Notes: generated by a model from the letters alone, not told the origin. Shown: positions 1-9,359, counted from the first letter of the stretch. The stretch is 64,000 nt of DNA from Janthinobacterium tructae (GCF_006517255.1 NZ_CP041185.1:5208001-5272000), one strand, 5' to 3'. A program made the numbers and translations.

Positions 1-1
1 A

Positions 2-3000
2 ACGCAAATCGCGTTAAGCCTGTCTATTGCACTGGCGGCGGCACCATCGTTCGCACAGAACACTACGTCTTCCATCGGCGGCCGTATCTCGGCCACCGAC
101 GGCAAGCCGGCAGCTGGTGCCACCGTTACCATCGTGCATACCGAATCGGGTTCCGTCAGCAATGTGACGACCGATGCGGAAGGCCGTTACGTTGCCCGTG
201 GCTTGCGCGCAGGCGGTCCTTACACCATCACTATCACCAAGAATGGCGTGGTAGAAAAACGCGAAGGCGTGTATATCGCCCTGGCCGAAACGGCCAACGT
301 CGACGCCACGCTGGGCGCCGACATGCAAGTGGTGAAAGTCAGCACCAATGCTGTTCGCAATCAGGTTTTCAACCGGAACAACATGGGTGCCGGCACCAAT
401 ATCGGCCCGACCGAACTGGCTACCCAGGCATCGATCTCGCGCAGCCTGCAAGACTATGCCCGCGCCGACCCACGCCTGTCGCAAACCGACAAAGAGCGCG
501 GTGAAATCTCCGTTGCCGGTCAAAACTCGCGCTACAACTCGATGACGATTGACGGCGTGGCCGTGAACGACACCTTCGGCCTGGAAGCGTCCGGTACCGC
601 GACCGGCAAGCAGCCAATTTCGATCGAAGCGATCCAGTCGGTTCAGGTTAACGTTGCCAACTATGACGTCACCCAAAAAGGCTACACCGGTGCGAACGTC
701 AACGCTGTGACCAAATCGGGCACCAACAAGGTCAAGGGGAGTGTCTACTACGCTTTCCGTAACGACACCATGTCGGGCGACCGTTACAACAGCACCGACG
801 ACACTTACTACGCACCGCCAAAATCGAAAGACACCACCAAGGGTATTACCCTGGGCGGCCCGCTGATCGAAGACAAACTGTTCCTGTTTGCCAACTACGA
901 AAAAACCACCAGCTCGCGCGGCGCGCCAGCATTCGGCCCTGTCGGCAGCGCACAGACCAACGTTGCTATTACCCAAGGTGCCATCGATAGCGCGGTTGCT
1001 ATTGCCAAGGATAAATACGGTATCGATGCCGGTACTTCGGCAGTTCCTGCGGGTTCCGAATTCACGGCGACGGAAAAGTTGCTCAAGCTGGACTGGAACC
1101 TGACCGACACCCAGCGCATGATGCTGCGTTACACCAAGACTGAACAGTCCGAGCCGATTTACACCGGTTTTTCCGGCACTGGCCTGTCGCTGAGCTCGTA
1201 CTGGTATGACCAGAACAAGAGCCTGGAAACCCTGGTTGGTCAATGGACCGCCGAGTGGACCCCGACCTTCTCGACCGAAGTCAAAGTGTCGTCGCGCGAC
1301 TACGACAGCGTACCGCGCAACAACGCTTATCTGCCGGCAATCGGCCTGCAGTTCAGCGGCGCGCTGCCAGCTGGCGCACCTTCGAACCTGGCTACCGGCA
1401 ACCGCTTCCTGAACTTTGGTACCGAACTGAGCCGTCAGCGTAATATTCTTGGGACCAAAACCAAGGATTTCTACGCAGCCGGTACCTGGTCGCTGGGCGA
1501 CCATGAAGTCAAGTTCGGTACCGACTATAGCAAGAACGACATCTATAATGCGTTCCTGCAAAACGTCAACGGTAACTACACCTTCGGCTGTATTAACAGC
1601 AGTGCCACGTTTGCCTATTCGTTCGGCGCCATCAACTGCGGTTCTGCCACGGCAGCGCAATTGCAGGCAGCCGTGCTGGAAAACTTCAGCCGTGGCCGTC
1701 CTAGCTCGTACACCTATCAGGTGCCACAAGCAGGCCGTACGCTTGACGATGCCGTGGCGACGTTCTCGCTGAAAAACATCGGCCTGTTCCTGCAAGATAC
1801 CTGGGAAGTCAACAAGCAGCTGACGTTGACCGCCGGCCTGCGCATCGACGGCACCCGCATCGGTGAAAAGCCGATCTACAATGCGCGTGCAGCACAGGCA
1901 ACTGTCGCTCGTACCACGCCTAACGGTCGTCAGACCGGCGGTTTCGGTATCGATAACTCGCATACCATCGACGGCGAAAACTTGTATCAGCCACGTTTTG
2001 GCTTTAACTACAAGCTGGAATCGGCGCGTCCGACGCAAATTCGCGGCGGCTTCGGCTTGTTCCAGGGCGCGGCGATGAGCGTCTGGCTGGGCAATCCATA
2101 CCAGAACACCGGTATGGCAACCCAGAACATTACCTGCGCCTCGTCGGCCGGCACTTGCCCGACCACCGATGGCTTCTTCAATCCCGATCCAACCAAGCAG
2201 CCAATGAGCGTGCCAGCGGTTATCCCGGCAATGAAGGTTGATGCCCTGAGCCCGAACCTGGCGCAACCATCGGTATGGAAAGCCAACCTGGCCATCGAAC
2301 ATGAGCTGCCATGGATGGGTCTGATTGTCAGCGCGGAATACCTGCGTTTCCAGACCAAGAGCGCGATTTACTACGAAGAGCTGAACATGGGCGCGCCAAC
2401 GGCAACCGGTAGCGATGGCCGTCCAATGTACTATGGCCCTAACGCCTACAATACGGCTTGCTGGAATGCAAATGGCGCCCTGATCGGCGGCGCCAATTGC
2501 AGCGCCTTGACCAAGGCTGGCAGCAACGCCTCCTTCGGCCAGGTGCTGATGGCTAAAAATACCGACAAGGGCGAGTCGAACGTGCTGACCCTGTCGGTGC
2601 GCAGCCCGACCCGTGATGGCCTGTCGTGGGGCTCGTCGTACACCTATACCGATGGCACTGAAGTATCGCCGCTGACGTCTTCGACCTCGAGCTCGAACTG
2701 GGGCGGCCGTGCCGTCTTCAATCCGAACGAAAACGTGGCGTCTAACTCGAACTATCTGGTCAAGGATCGCTTTACCGCCAACGTCAACTGGCAAAAACGT
2801 TTCTTCGGCGAATACAAGACCACCTTCGGTCTGTTCTATGAAGGCCGTAGCGGCAAACCATACAGCTGGACCATCAACAATGACTTGAACGGTGACGGCC
2901 TGGCTGGCAACGACCTGATGTACATCCCTAGCGCGCCAGGTTCGGGCGAAGTGGTGTTCGCCGGTGGGACGCCAGCAGCGCGCGCCGCCAACGAGGCAGC

Positions 3001-3385
3001 GTTCTGGAAAGTGGTCAACGCCAATGGCGACCTGCGCAAAGCCAAAGGTGGCGTGATCGGCCGTAACGAGAGCTTTTCTCCATGGACCAACAGCTTCGAT
3101 GTGCGCATGAGCCAGGAAGTACCGGGCTTCTTCAAGGGTAACAAAGGCATCATTACCTTCGATATCCTGAACGTCGGTAACCTGCTGAATCGCAAATGGG
3201 GCCGCATCAATGAAGTGGGCTTCCAGGGCGCCGGTGGCCAGGTGCGCAGCTTCGTTGACTATGCCGGTATGGAAAACGGCAAGTATGTGTACAACACCCG
3301 TCCTGTGGTGGAAGGCCTGGAAACGCGTCAAGTCAAAGGCGAATCGCAATGGGCACTGCAAGCAACGGTCAAGTACGAATTCTAA
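2..3385 (+). CDS. TonB-dependent receptor, Oar-like, 5' end outside window
   Basis: This is an outer-membrane TonB-dependent receptor of the Oar/carboxypeptidase-regulatory-like class. The frame is open from base 2, so the true start lies upstream of the window; the first in-frame ATG at 134 is inside the mature protein. The visible N-terminus reads as the end of a signal peptide (ALAAAPSFAQ). It is followed by a CarboxypepD_reg-like beta-sandwich (SSIGGRISATDGKPAAGATV), a plug region and a large beta-barrel rich in alternating aromatic and polar strands. The last residues are VKYEF, with the terminal Phe typical of barrel proteins. Such receptors import large substrates or scaffold the surface; the ligand cannot be read from the sequence. 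A strong terminator follows, so it is probably not co-transcribed with the 5'-nucleotidase gene. Confidence 0.9.
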   Translation, partial: TQIALSLSIALAAAPSFAQNTTSSIGGRISATDGKPAAGATVTIVHTESGSVSNVTTDAEGRYVARGLRAGGPYTITITKNGVVEKREGVYIALAETANVDATLGADMQVVKVSTNAVRNQVFNRNNMGAGTNIGPTELATQASISRSLQDYARADPRLSQTDKERGEISVAGQNSRYNSMTIDGVAVNDTFGLEASGTATGKQPISIEAIQSVQVNVANYDVTQKGYTGANVNAVTKSGTNKVKGSVYYAFRNDTMSGDRYNSTDDTYYAPPKSKDTTKGITLGGPLIEDKLFLFANYEKTTSSRGAPAFGPVGSAQTNVAITQGAIDSAVAIAKDKYGIDAGTSAVPAGSEFTATEKLLKLDWNLTDTQRMMLRYTKTEQSEPIYTGFSGTGLSLSSYWYDQNKSLETLVGQWTAEWTPTFSTEVKVSSRDYDSVPRNNAYLPAIGLQFSGALPAGAPSNLATGNRFLNFGTELSRQRNILGTKTKDFYAAGTWSLGDHEVKFGTDYSKNDIYNAFLQNVNGNYTFGCINSSATFAYSFGAINCGSATAAQLQAAVLENFSRGRPSSYTYQVPQAGRTLDDAVATFSLKNIGLFLQDTWEVNKQLTLTAGLRIDGTRIGEKPIYNARAAQATVARTTPNGRQTGGFGIDNSHTIDGENLYQPRFGFNYKLESARPTQIRGGFGLFQGAAMSVWLGNPYQNTGMATQNITCASSAGTCPTTDGFFNPDPTKQPMSVPAVIPAMKVDALSPNLAQPSVWKANLAIEHELPWMGLIVSAEYLRFQTKSAIYYEELNMGAPTATGSDGRPMYYGPNAYNTACWNANGALIGGANCSALTKAGSNASFGQVLMAKNTDKGESNVLTLSVRSPTRDGLSWGSSYTYTDGTEVSPLTSSTSSSNWGGRAVFNPNENVASNSNYLVKDRFTANVNWQKRFFGEYKTTFGLFYEGRSGKPYSWTINNDLNGDGLAGNDLMYIPSAPGSGEVVFAGGTPAARAANEAAFWKVVNANGDLRKAKGGVIGRNESFSPWTNSFDVRMSQEVPGFFKGNKGIITFDILNVGNLLNRKWGRINEVGFQGAGGQVRSFVDYAGMENGKYVYNTRPVVEGLETRQVKGESQWALQATVKYEF

Positions 3386-3414
3386 TCTCGTCCTTGCCTC
3401 GTAGCTTGGCAAAC

Positions 3415-3451
3415 TAAAAAACGGCTGGTGGCGACACCAGCCGTTTTTTTT
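3415..3451 (+). terminator. Rho-independent terminator after the Oar-like receptor
   Basis: A perfect 10-bp stem, 3421-3430 paired with 3435-3444 (ACGGCTGGTG / CACCAGCCGT), has a GCGA loop. It is preceded by an A run and followed by seven or more T. It separates the receptor from the nucleotidase gene that starts at 3498. Confidence 0.93.
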
Positions 3452-3497
3452 ATACACAAGATGGTTTACTCTTCCCCTTTTCAATAAATATCATTCC

Positions 3498-5195
3498 ATG
3501 GCTCACTTCCTACGCACTCCGGTCGCTGCCGCGGCCCTGATCCTGATCCTGTCCGCCTGCAGCAACCTGGCGCCTGCGCCCAGCGGCCCGATCGAAGTGA
3601 ACCTGGTCGCCCTGAACGACTTCCATGGCAACCTCGATCGCAGCAAATTTACCTACACGAGCGTTGCCGATGCCGAGCGCAAGACGGTGCAGGCGGGCGG
3701 CATCGATACCCTGTCCGGCGCATTGAAGGCCTGGCGGCGCGAAGATGCGCAGCTGATTTTTGTCGGCAATGGCGACCTGGTCGGCGCCAGCCCCGCCATG
3801 TCGGCGCTGTGGGCGGACGAACCGAGTATCGTCGCCATGAACATGCTGGGCATGAAGGCCAGTTCCGTCGGCAACCATGAATTTGACCAGGGCAAAGCGG
3901 AATTGCTGCGCCAGCAGCGCGGCGGTTGCGACTCCTCGCGCGCCGACAAGGCGTGCAAGTTCACGCCCGATTTCAAGGGTGCCAGCTACACCTATATGGC
4001 GGCCAATGTCATCGACACGCAAACGGGCAAGTCCCTGCTGCCTGCCTACCGCATCGAAGAGGCGCATGGCGTCAAGGTGGGCCTGATCGGCGCCGTGCTG
4101 AAAGATACGCCATCCGTGGTGACGGCCGCCGGCATTGCCGGCCTGCAGTTTGGCGATGAAGCGGACGCCATCAACGCCACCTTGCCGCAGTTGCGCGCAC
4201 AGGGCGTGGGCGTGTTCGTCGTGCTGCTGCACCAGGGCGGCGAGACGACCGAAGCCGTCGACCAGCCCGATTGCAGCCACCTGAAAGGTGAAGTGGTCGA
4301 CGTGGTGAAACGCCTCGACCCGGCCATTCAACTGGTCATCAGCGGTCATTCGCACCAGGGCTATCTGTGCCGTGTCGATGGTCGGCTCGTGACGCAAGCA
4401 CAGATGGGCGGGCATATGCTGACGCGCATCAAGCTCAAGGTCGATCCCGTCAAGAATGCGCTGATTGATGCCAGCGCGCACAACGTCGTCATGTTGCCAG
4501 GCATGTATGAGCCGGACCCGGCCGTGGCTGCCTACCTGGAATCGGTCAAGCAGCGCAGCGCGCAAGAATTGTCGCGTCCCGTGGCCGCCATCGCCGTGCC
4601 GAACGTGGGCCGCAGTACCAAGGGCAGCGGCGCTTCCGCGCTGGGCGACCTGGTGGCTGACAGCACCCTGTTCGGCGCGCGCGCTTTTGGCGCGCAAATC
4701 GGCCTGATGAACAATGGTGGCATCCGCAAGGACCTGGAAGCGGGCGCCGACCTGATGACGAACGTGGGCCAGAACCAGGCCGTGGTCCCGTTCGGTAATA
4801 CCCTGATCGTCGTCAGCCTGTCCGGCGCGCAAATCCGTACCCTGCTTGAGCAGCAGTGGCCGGGCGCGGTAGCGGAAGACAACAACCTGTTGCAAGTGTC
4901 CGAAGGTTTTACGTATCGCTGGGACAGCACGCAGCCGCAAGGCCAGCGCGTGCTGCCGGGCAGCATCATGCTCAATGGCATTGCTCTTGAAGACAATCAA
5001 CAATACCGTGTCGCTGCCAACAGTTTCCTCGCTGGCGGCGGCGACCGTTTTACCGTGCTGGCGGCCGGCACGCGCCGACTCGACACGGGCGTGCGCGACA
5101 TCGATGCCTTCAGCGATTACCTGATCGCGCGCGCGCGTGCCGGCAAGCCCGCCGGCAGCGCCACGGCGGCAGGGCGCATCGTGCGCGTCAAATAA
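3498..5195 (+). CDS. 5'-nucleotidase/UshA-family metallophosphatase lipoprotein
   Basis: This is a bifunctional metallophosphatase of the 5'-nucleotidase (UshA/CpdB) family, 565 residues. It is expected to remove phosphate from extracellular or periplasmic nucleotides and release nucleosides. The N-terminus is a lipoprotein signal with lipobox LSAC (Cys21). The calcineurin-like metal motifs are in order: NDFHGN near residues 40-45, GNGDL at 90-94, GNHEFD at 125-130, and later SGHSH. The C-terminal nucleotidase domain shows NNGGIRKDL and PFGNTL, which in this family line the substrate site. Length fits the family. The gene starts a run of three exported hydrolase genes and sits upstream of nucleoside uptake and salvage genes, which supports a nucleotide-scavenging role. 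Exact substrate range is not visible. Confidence 0.9.
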   Translation: MAHFLRTPVAAAALILILSACSNLAPAPSGPIEVNLVALNDFHGNLDRSKFTYTSVADAERKTVQAGGIDTLSGALKAWRREDAQLIFVGNGDLVGASPAMSALWADEPSIVAMNMLGMKASSVGNHEFDQGKAELLRQQRGGCDSSRADKACKFTPDFKGASYTYMAANVIDTQTGKSLLPAYRIEEAHGVKVGLIGAVLKDTPSVVTAAGIAGLQFGDEADAINATLPQLRAQGVGVFVVLLHQGGETTEAVDQPDCSHLKGEVVDVVKRLDPAIQLVISGHSHQGYLCRVDGRLVTQAQMGGHMLTRIKLKVDPVKNALIDASAHNVVMLPGMYEPDPAVAAYLESVKQRSAQELSRPVAAIAVPNVGRSTKGSGASALGDLVADSTLFGARAFGAQIGLMNNGGIRKDLEAGADLMTNVGQNQAVVPFGNTLIVVSLSGAQIRTLLEQQWPGAVAEDNNLLQVSEGFTYRWDSTQPQGQRVLPGSIMLNGIALEDNQQYRVAANSFLAGGGDRFTVLAAGTRRLDTGVRDIDAFSDYLIARARAGKPAGSATAAGRIVRVK

Positions 5196-5211
5196 TTTAC
5201 AAGGAATAAGC

Positions 5212-6441
5212 ATGCGTCATTTATCTGTTTCCCTGCTCGTCTCTACCCTGTTCGCGGGCACGGCCCACGCCGATTTCACCATTCCCGGCTTTGAGCTGGT
5301 GCACACCTCGCCCGTGGAAACGAGCTTGACCAATCCCGACCTGCGCGAGCCCGTTGCCGTGTGGCGCGAGCTGTTCGATTCGGCAAAAAAAGAGATCGTC
5401 ATCGCCCAGTTCTATGCCGTCAGCAAACCGGGCACGGCTTTTGAGAAGGTGCTGGCGAGCCTGACGGCCGCCGGCCAGCGCGGCGTGAAGATCCGCTTCC
5501 TGCTGGACCAGAAGGGCGTGGGCCTGTCGGAAGCGGCGACCATCGCCCGGATCAAGGCGATTCCGAACCTGGACTTGCGCCTCATCGATTTCAATAAAAT
5601 CACGGGCAACGGCATCGTGCACGCGAAATACCTGGCCGTCGATGGCGAGGTCGCGTACATCGGCAGCCAGAATTTCGACTGGCGCTCGTTCGAGCACATC
5701 CATGAGACGGGCTTGAAAATCACGGAAGCCGCTATGGTGGGCCAGGTGCAAGCCATTTTCGAACAGGATTGGCAAGCGCAGGCATTGACGTCGCAAGGCA
5801 GCCGCGCCACGGTACTCAACAGCAAGGTGGTGCCCGCCAATTACGCGCAAAACGCTTTCCTGCTGGCCAGCCCGAATGCGTATAACCCGGCTGGCGTGGG
5901 CGACTCGGAAACGGGCTTGCCCGCCTTGCTGGCCGAAGCGAAAAGCGAAGTGCGCATCCAGCTGCTCGATTACGCGCCGCTGTCCTACGGTCCGAACCGC
6001 ACGCGTCCGTACTACGCCGTGATCGACAACGCCGTGCGCGCGGCCGCCCAGCGTGGCGTGAAGATCAAGCTGATGGTGTCCGCCTGGAACACGGAAGCGC
6101 CGGCCATCGCCTACCTGAAGAGTTTGGCCCTGGTGCCGAACGTGGAGATCCGCATCGTGACGATTCCCACGGCCTCGACGGGTTTCATTCCATTTGCGCG
6201 CGTGATCCACAGCAAGACCATGAGCATCGATGGCAAGCTGGCCTGGGTCGGCACGAGCAACTGGGCGGGTGGCTATTTCGATTTGTCGCGCAACCTGGAA
6301 GTGGTGCTGCGCAACGATGCCATGGCGCAGCGCATCGCCGCCCTGCATGAGCAGACGTGGAGCTCGGCGTATGCGCAGCCGATCGACATCAACAGGCAGT
6401 ATCCGAAACCGGCCAAGGCTGCGCCGCAAGGCAAGGAGTGA
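5212..6441 (+). CDS. Exported phospholipase D-like protein with two HKD motifs
   Basis: This 409-residue PLD-superfamily protein has a clear signal peptide with likely cleavage after GTAHA (residue 20). Two HxKxxxxD motifs are complete: HAKYLAVD (H137, K139, D144) followed by GSQNFDWRS, and HSKTMSID (H333, K335, D340) followed by GTSNWAGG. The layout matches secreted phospholipase D/cardiolipin-synthase-like enzymes; some family members are nucleases. The start at 5212 has an AAGGAA ribosome site; an earlier in-frame ATG at 5137 would overlap the upstream gene and lose the signal peptide. Its stop codon overlaps the next start by one base. Being between a nucleotidase and a nuclease, it may act on nucleic acids or on phospholipids; the sequence does not decide this. 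Confidence 0.85.
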   Translation: MRHLSVSLLVSTLFAGTAHADFTIPGFELVHTSPVETSLTNPDLREPVAVWRELFDSAKKEIVIAQFYAVSKPGTAFEKVLASLTAAGQRGVKIRFLLDQKGVGLSEAATIARIKAIPNLDLRLIDFNKITGNGIVHAKYLAVDGEVAYIGSQNFDWRSFEHIHETGLKITEAAMVGQVQAIFEQDWQAQALTSQGSRATVLNSKVVPANYAQNAFLLASPNAYNPAGVGDSETGLPALLAEAKSEVRIQLLDYAPLSYGPNRTRPYYAVIDNAVRAAAQRGVKIKLMVSAWNTEAPAIAYLKSLALVPNVEIRIVTIPTASTGFIPFARVIHSKTMSIDGKLAWVGTSNWAGGYFDLSRNLEVVLRNDAMAQRIAALHEQTWSSAYAQPIDINRQYPKPAKAAPQGKE

Positions 6442-7517
6442 TGGTGAACATGAAAAAACTGCTGACAGTGCTGGCGCTGGGCGCCGCTTTTGCTTCCGGC
6501 AACGTCCTGGCCTGGGGCAATGACGGCCACCGCGCCGTGGGCGCCATTGCCGATCAATTGCTCAAAGGTAGCGCGGCACAGGCGCAAGTAGCGAAGTTGC
6601 TGTTGCCTGGCGAAAGCCTGGAAAAGATCGCCAACTGGCCCGATTGCGTGAAGGGCACGTATTGCGGCCCGCAATCGCCGGAAATGCTGACCTATGTCGC
6701 GGCCAATCCCAAGCATGGCGAATACCACTACACGAACGTGCCATTCCAGAATGCGCACTACCACGACCATGGCGTGGGCACGGCTGACGACGATATCGTG
6801 CAAACGCTCAAACAGGCGATCCTGGTGCTGCAGGGCAAGGCTGATGCCGCCAGCAATCCGCACGGCTTCAGCCAGCGCGAAGCCTTGATCCTGATCACGC
6901 ACCTGGTGGGCGATATCCACCAGCCTTTGCATGTGGGCAATGCGTTTCTCGGCAAGGATGGCCAGTTTTTCGTGCCCGCCATGCAGGCGCAGATCGATGA
7001 CATCGCCATTTTCAATGCACGCGGTGGCAATGACTTGCTGCTCGACGATGCGAAGATGACGGCGCTGTCCGATGCCGTGATTCCCGCGCCGTTGCCGGCG
7101 GAAGAGGGGACAACAAAAGCTCCCGCCTATCCGAAGTCGCCCACCAAGCCCCTGCATTCCTACTGGGATACGACCGTGGTCGATTACGCCATGCGCCGCC
7201 TGAGCACGCGCACGCCGCAGCAGTTTGCGCGTACCGTGATCGCCAGCGCGCCGGTGGTGAGCGCCAATAGCGGCGACCCTGTCACCTGGCCGTATCAGTG
7301 GGCCGATGCCGCGCTGGCGGCGTCCAAGATTGCGTTTACGGACGTGGTGGCCGGTCCGGCCACGCAGCAGACCAGCCGCAAGGGCGAGGTGTACAAGGTG
7401 TGGGCCTTGACGGTGCCGGACAATTATCCCGTGCCCAGCTCGGCGCTGGCGAAGCAGCAACTGATCGAGGGCGGCTATCATCTGGCCGCCGTGCTGCAGG
7501 CGATCTGGCCGCAGTAA
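6441..7517 (+). CDS. Secreted S1/P1-type nuclease
   Basis: This is a zinc-dependent S1/P1 nuclease, which cuts single-stranded DNA and RNA and can act as a 3'-nucleotidase. After a signal peptide ending in NVLA, the predicted mature protein begins WGNDGHRAVG. In this family the N-terminal Trp and the following His bind the zinc cluster (here Trp25 and His30 of the precursor). HLVGDIHQPLHVG carries further His/Asp ligands, and HSYWDTTVVD is the last conserved block. The start is ambiguous: ATG 6441, GTG 6444 and ATG 6450 are all in frame, with AAGGAG at 6433-6438. The 6441 ATG overlaps the upstream stop by one base, so the three exported hydrolase genes form one operon ending in a terminator. 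Confidence 0.92.
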   Translation: MVNMKKLLTVLALGAAFASGNVLAWGNDGHRAVGAIADQLLKGSAAQAQVAKLLLPGESLEKIANWPDCVKGTYCGPQSPEMLTYVAANPKHGEYHYTNVPFQNAHYHDHGVGTADDDIVQTLKQAILVLQGKADAASNPHGFSQREALILITHLVGDIHQPLHVGNAFLGKDGQFFVPAMQAQIDDIAIFNARGGNDLLLDDAKMTALSDAVIPAPLPAEEGTTKAPAYPKSPTKPLHSYWDTTVVDYAMRRLSTRTPQQFARTVIASAPVVSANSGDPVTWPYQWADAALAASKIAFTDVVAGPATQQTSRKGEVYKVWALTVPDNYPVPSSALAKQQLIEGGYHLAAVLQAIWPQ

Positions 7518-7526
7518 GATGTCATT

Positions 7527-7553
7527 TGAAAGCGGCCTGCGGGCCGCTTTTTT
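7527..7553 (+). terminator. Terminator after the S1/P1 nuclease
   Basis: Stem AGCGGCC (7531-7537) pairs with GGCCGCT (7542-7548) around a TGCG loop, followed by a T run. An A-rich flank on the left makes it likely to work in both directions, also ending the convergent DeoR-type gene, whose stop codon is at 7553-7555. Confidence 0.88.
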
Positions 7554-8317
7554 CATGCCAGGGTGATGGCAATTCCCATCTCGCGGTAGGGCGCGAGCAG
7601 GGCGTCGTCCACGTCGCGGTGCACGATGATGTCGTTGACCTGGCTCAAGGGCGCGATCTGGAACGGTGAAGCCGTATTGAACTTTTCCGGCGAGGCCAGC
7701 ACGACGGTGCGGCTTGACGCCTCGCTCAGCGCGCGTTTCACGCACGCTTCTTCGTAATCGCCTGTGGTGATGCCCGCTTGCGGATGCAGGCTGGATACGC
7801 CCATGAAATACAGGTCGGCGCGGATGCGGCCGATGGCTTCCACGGTCGCCGCGCCGACGCCCACGATCGAGTGCTTGTACAGGCGCCCGCCCAGCATCAG
7901 TACCTCGATGCCTGGGTGATTCACCAGCTCGACGGCAATCGACGGACTGTGCGTGACGATGGTGGCGCGCAAGTCGCGCGGCAGCTGGCGCGCCAGTTGC
8001 ACGGCGGTCGTGCCGCCATCGAGAAATACCACTTGTCCCGTTTGTATCATGGCGCCCGCCGCGCGGCCGATGGCGGGCTTGGCTTCGGGCGAAATCTGTT
8101 CGCGACCCGCAAATGGCGCCAGCGCGGGCGAGCGGGGCAGCAAGGGCAGGGCGCCGCCATGCACGCGTTCCAATAAGCCGTCTTTTGCCAGCTCGCGCAA
8201 GTCGCGCCGTATCGTGTCTTCCGACAAGCCCAGGGCGTCGCTGACGGCCCTGGCGACGAGCTGGCCTTCGCGCTGGAGCAGGTCCAGCAGGTATTGTTTG
8301 CGTTGATGTGTCAGCAT
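7553..8317 (-). CDS. DeoR/GlpR-family transcriptional regulator
   Basis: This 254-residue DeoR-family repressor has an N-terminal winged helix (MLTHQRKQYLLDLLQREGQL, then LSEDTIRRDLRELAKDGLLE, the family signature). It is followed by a sugar-phosphate sensor domain with VVFLDGGTTAVQLAR and VLMLGGRLYKHSIVG. Family members usually bind a phosphorylated sugar. The start at 8317 gives the canonical DeoR N-terminus; longer upstream readings would run into the divergent promoter region. It faces away from the Nudix-DUF4406 gene across 85 bp, so that gene is its most likely target. The inducer is not known. Confidence 0.88.
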   Translation of the reverse strand: MLTHQRKQYLLDLLQREGQLVARAVSDALGLSEDTIRRDLRELAKDGLLERVHGGALPLLPRSPALAPFAGREQISPEAKPAIGRAAGAMIQTGQVVFLDGGTTAVQLARQLPRDLRATIVTHSPSIAVELVNHPGIEVLMLGGRLYKHSIVGVGAATVEAIGRIRADLYFMGVSSLHPQAGITTGDYEEACVKRALSEASSRTVVLASPEKFNTASPFQIAPLSQVNDIIVHRDVDDALLAPYREMGIAITLA

Positions 8318-8402
8318 GGATTTTCTTGTATTTTCTTGATATTGCACGAGTTTGCATGATAAAGTCGGCGAAGGCAAGTACATGCAAGCACAAGGAGATG
8401 AC
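8318..8402. promoter_or_regulatory. Divergent promoter region with 10-bp repeats
   Basis: This region lies between the DeoR-type regulator (minus) and the Nudix gene (plus). TTTTCTTG occurs at 8321-8328 and again at 8331-8338, exactly 10 bp apart, so the repeats face the same side of the helix. Two looser 10-bp units (TATTGCACGA, GTTTGCATGA) follow in phase. Repeats of this sort suit a DeoR-type operator. The Nudix ribosome site AAGGAG is at 8392-8397. Confidence 0.5.
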
Positions 8403-9359
8403 ATGCGCGAAGAAAACAGCAAGCAGGAACGGGTCCGCATCCAGCAGGTGCAGACCCTGTCGCACGACTGGTATCTGCTGCAAAAGACCACGTTCGATTA
8501 CCTGCGCCATGATGGTCAGTGGCAGACGCAGACGCGGGAAACCTATGACCGCGGCGATGGCGCCACTATCCTGCTCTACAACAAGATCAAGCGCACGGTG
8601 ATCCTGATCCGCCAGTTCCGCTTTCCCACGTATCGCGAGGGCCACGATGGTTTCCTGATCGAAGCAGCGGCCGGCTTGCTGGAAGAGGCCAGTGCGGAAC
8701 AGCGCATCCGCGCCGAGGTGGAAGAGGAAACCGGTTACCGGGTCGGGCAGGTGCACAAGGTCTTCGAAGCCTTCATGAGTCCCGGCTCGGTGACCGAGCG
8801 CCTGCATTTCTTTGTCGCCGAATACGATCCGGCCAGCCGCATCGGCGACGGCGGCGGCCTGGCGCACGAGGGCGAGGATATCGAAGTGCTGGAACTGCCC
8901 CTGGCGCAAGCGCTGCAGATGGTGGCCGATGGCCGCATCTGCGACGGCAAGACCATCATGCTGCTGCAGCATGCGCAGCTGCACTTGATGCCGCGCAAAC
9001 TTGGCATGCAGATACTGGTTGCCGGTCCCTACCGCTCCGGCACGGGCGACGATCCCGCCCTGATGGCGGCGAATGTGGCGGCCATGCAAGCCGTTTGCCT
9101 GCCCCTGTATGCCAAGGGACACATGCCCGTGCTCGGTGAATGGCTGGCCTTGCCCATGCTGGCGCTGGCTGGTTCGACCCGGGTGGGCGACGCCGTGTAC
9201 GAGGAACTGTTTCACGCGCATGCGACGCGTTTATTGAGCCACTGCGATGCGGTGCTGCGCCTCGGCGGCGCATCCCAGGGTGCCGACCAGATGGTGAGCG
9301 TGGCGCAAGATCTCGGTTTGTCCGTGTATTTCTCGCTGGACGAGATTGCCCAGGCGTAA
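8403..9359 (+). CDS. Nudix hydrolase fused to a DUF4406-like domain
   Basis: This 318-residue protein has two domains. Residues 1-195 resemble NudK/ADP-ribose-pyrophosphatase-type Nudix hydrolases: [12 protein letters not shown], then the Nudix helix AEVEEETGY (about 104-112), then [17 protein letters not shown]. The Nudix box keeps the E-x-x-E-E metal residues, but its first half departs from the strict consensus (no Glu at the usual fixed distance after the Gly). Residues 200-318 ([34 protein letters not shown]) look like DUF4406, a nucleoside-2-deoxyribosyltransferase-like fold. The start at 8403 has AAGGAG five bases upstream. A plausible role is cleaning up a nucleotide-sugar or ADP-ribose-like compound, with the second domain binding a nucleoside; this is inference. 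Confidence 0.8.
   Translation: MREENSKQERVRIQQVQTLSHDWYLLQKTTFDYLRHDGQWQTQTRETYDRGDGATILLYNKIKRTVILIRQFRFPTYREGHDGFLIEAAAGLLEEASAEQRIRAEVEEETGYRVGQVHKVFEAFMSPGSVTERLHFFVAEYDPASRIGDGGGLAHEGEDIEVLELPLAQALQMVADGRICDGKTIMLLQHAQLHLMPRKLGMQILVAGPYRSGTGDDPALMAANVAAMQAVCLPLYAKGHMPVLGEWLALPMLALAGSTRVGDAVYEELFHAHATRLLSHCDAVLRLGGASQGADQMVSVAQDLGLSVYFSLDEIAQA

Noticed and set aside
14..3484. Open frame of 1156 codons on the minus strand opposite the Oar-like receptor
   Set aside because: Mirror frame of a high-GC gene. No recognisable domain; the plus-strand protein has clear receptor features.
6273..9221. Open frame of 982 codons on the minus strand across the nuclease, DeoR and Nudix genes
   Set aside because: Crosses two terminators and three supported genes in other frames; no domain seen.
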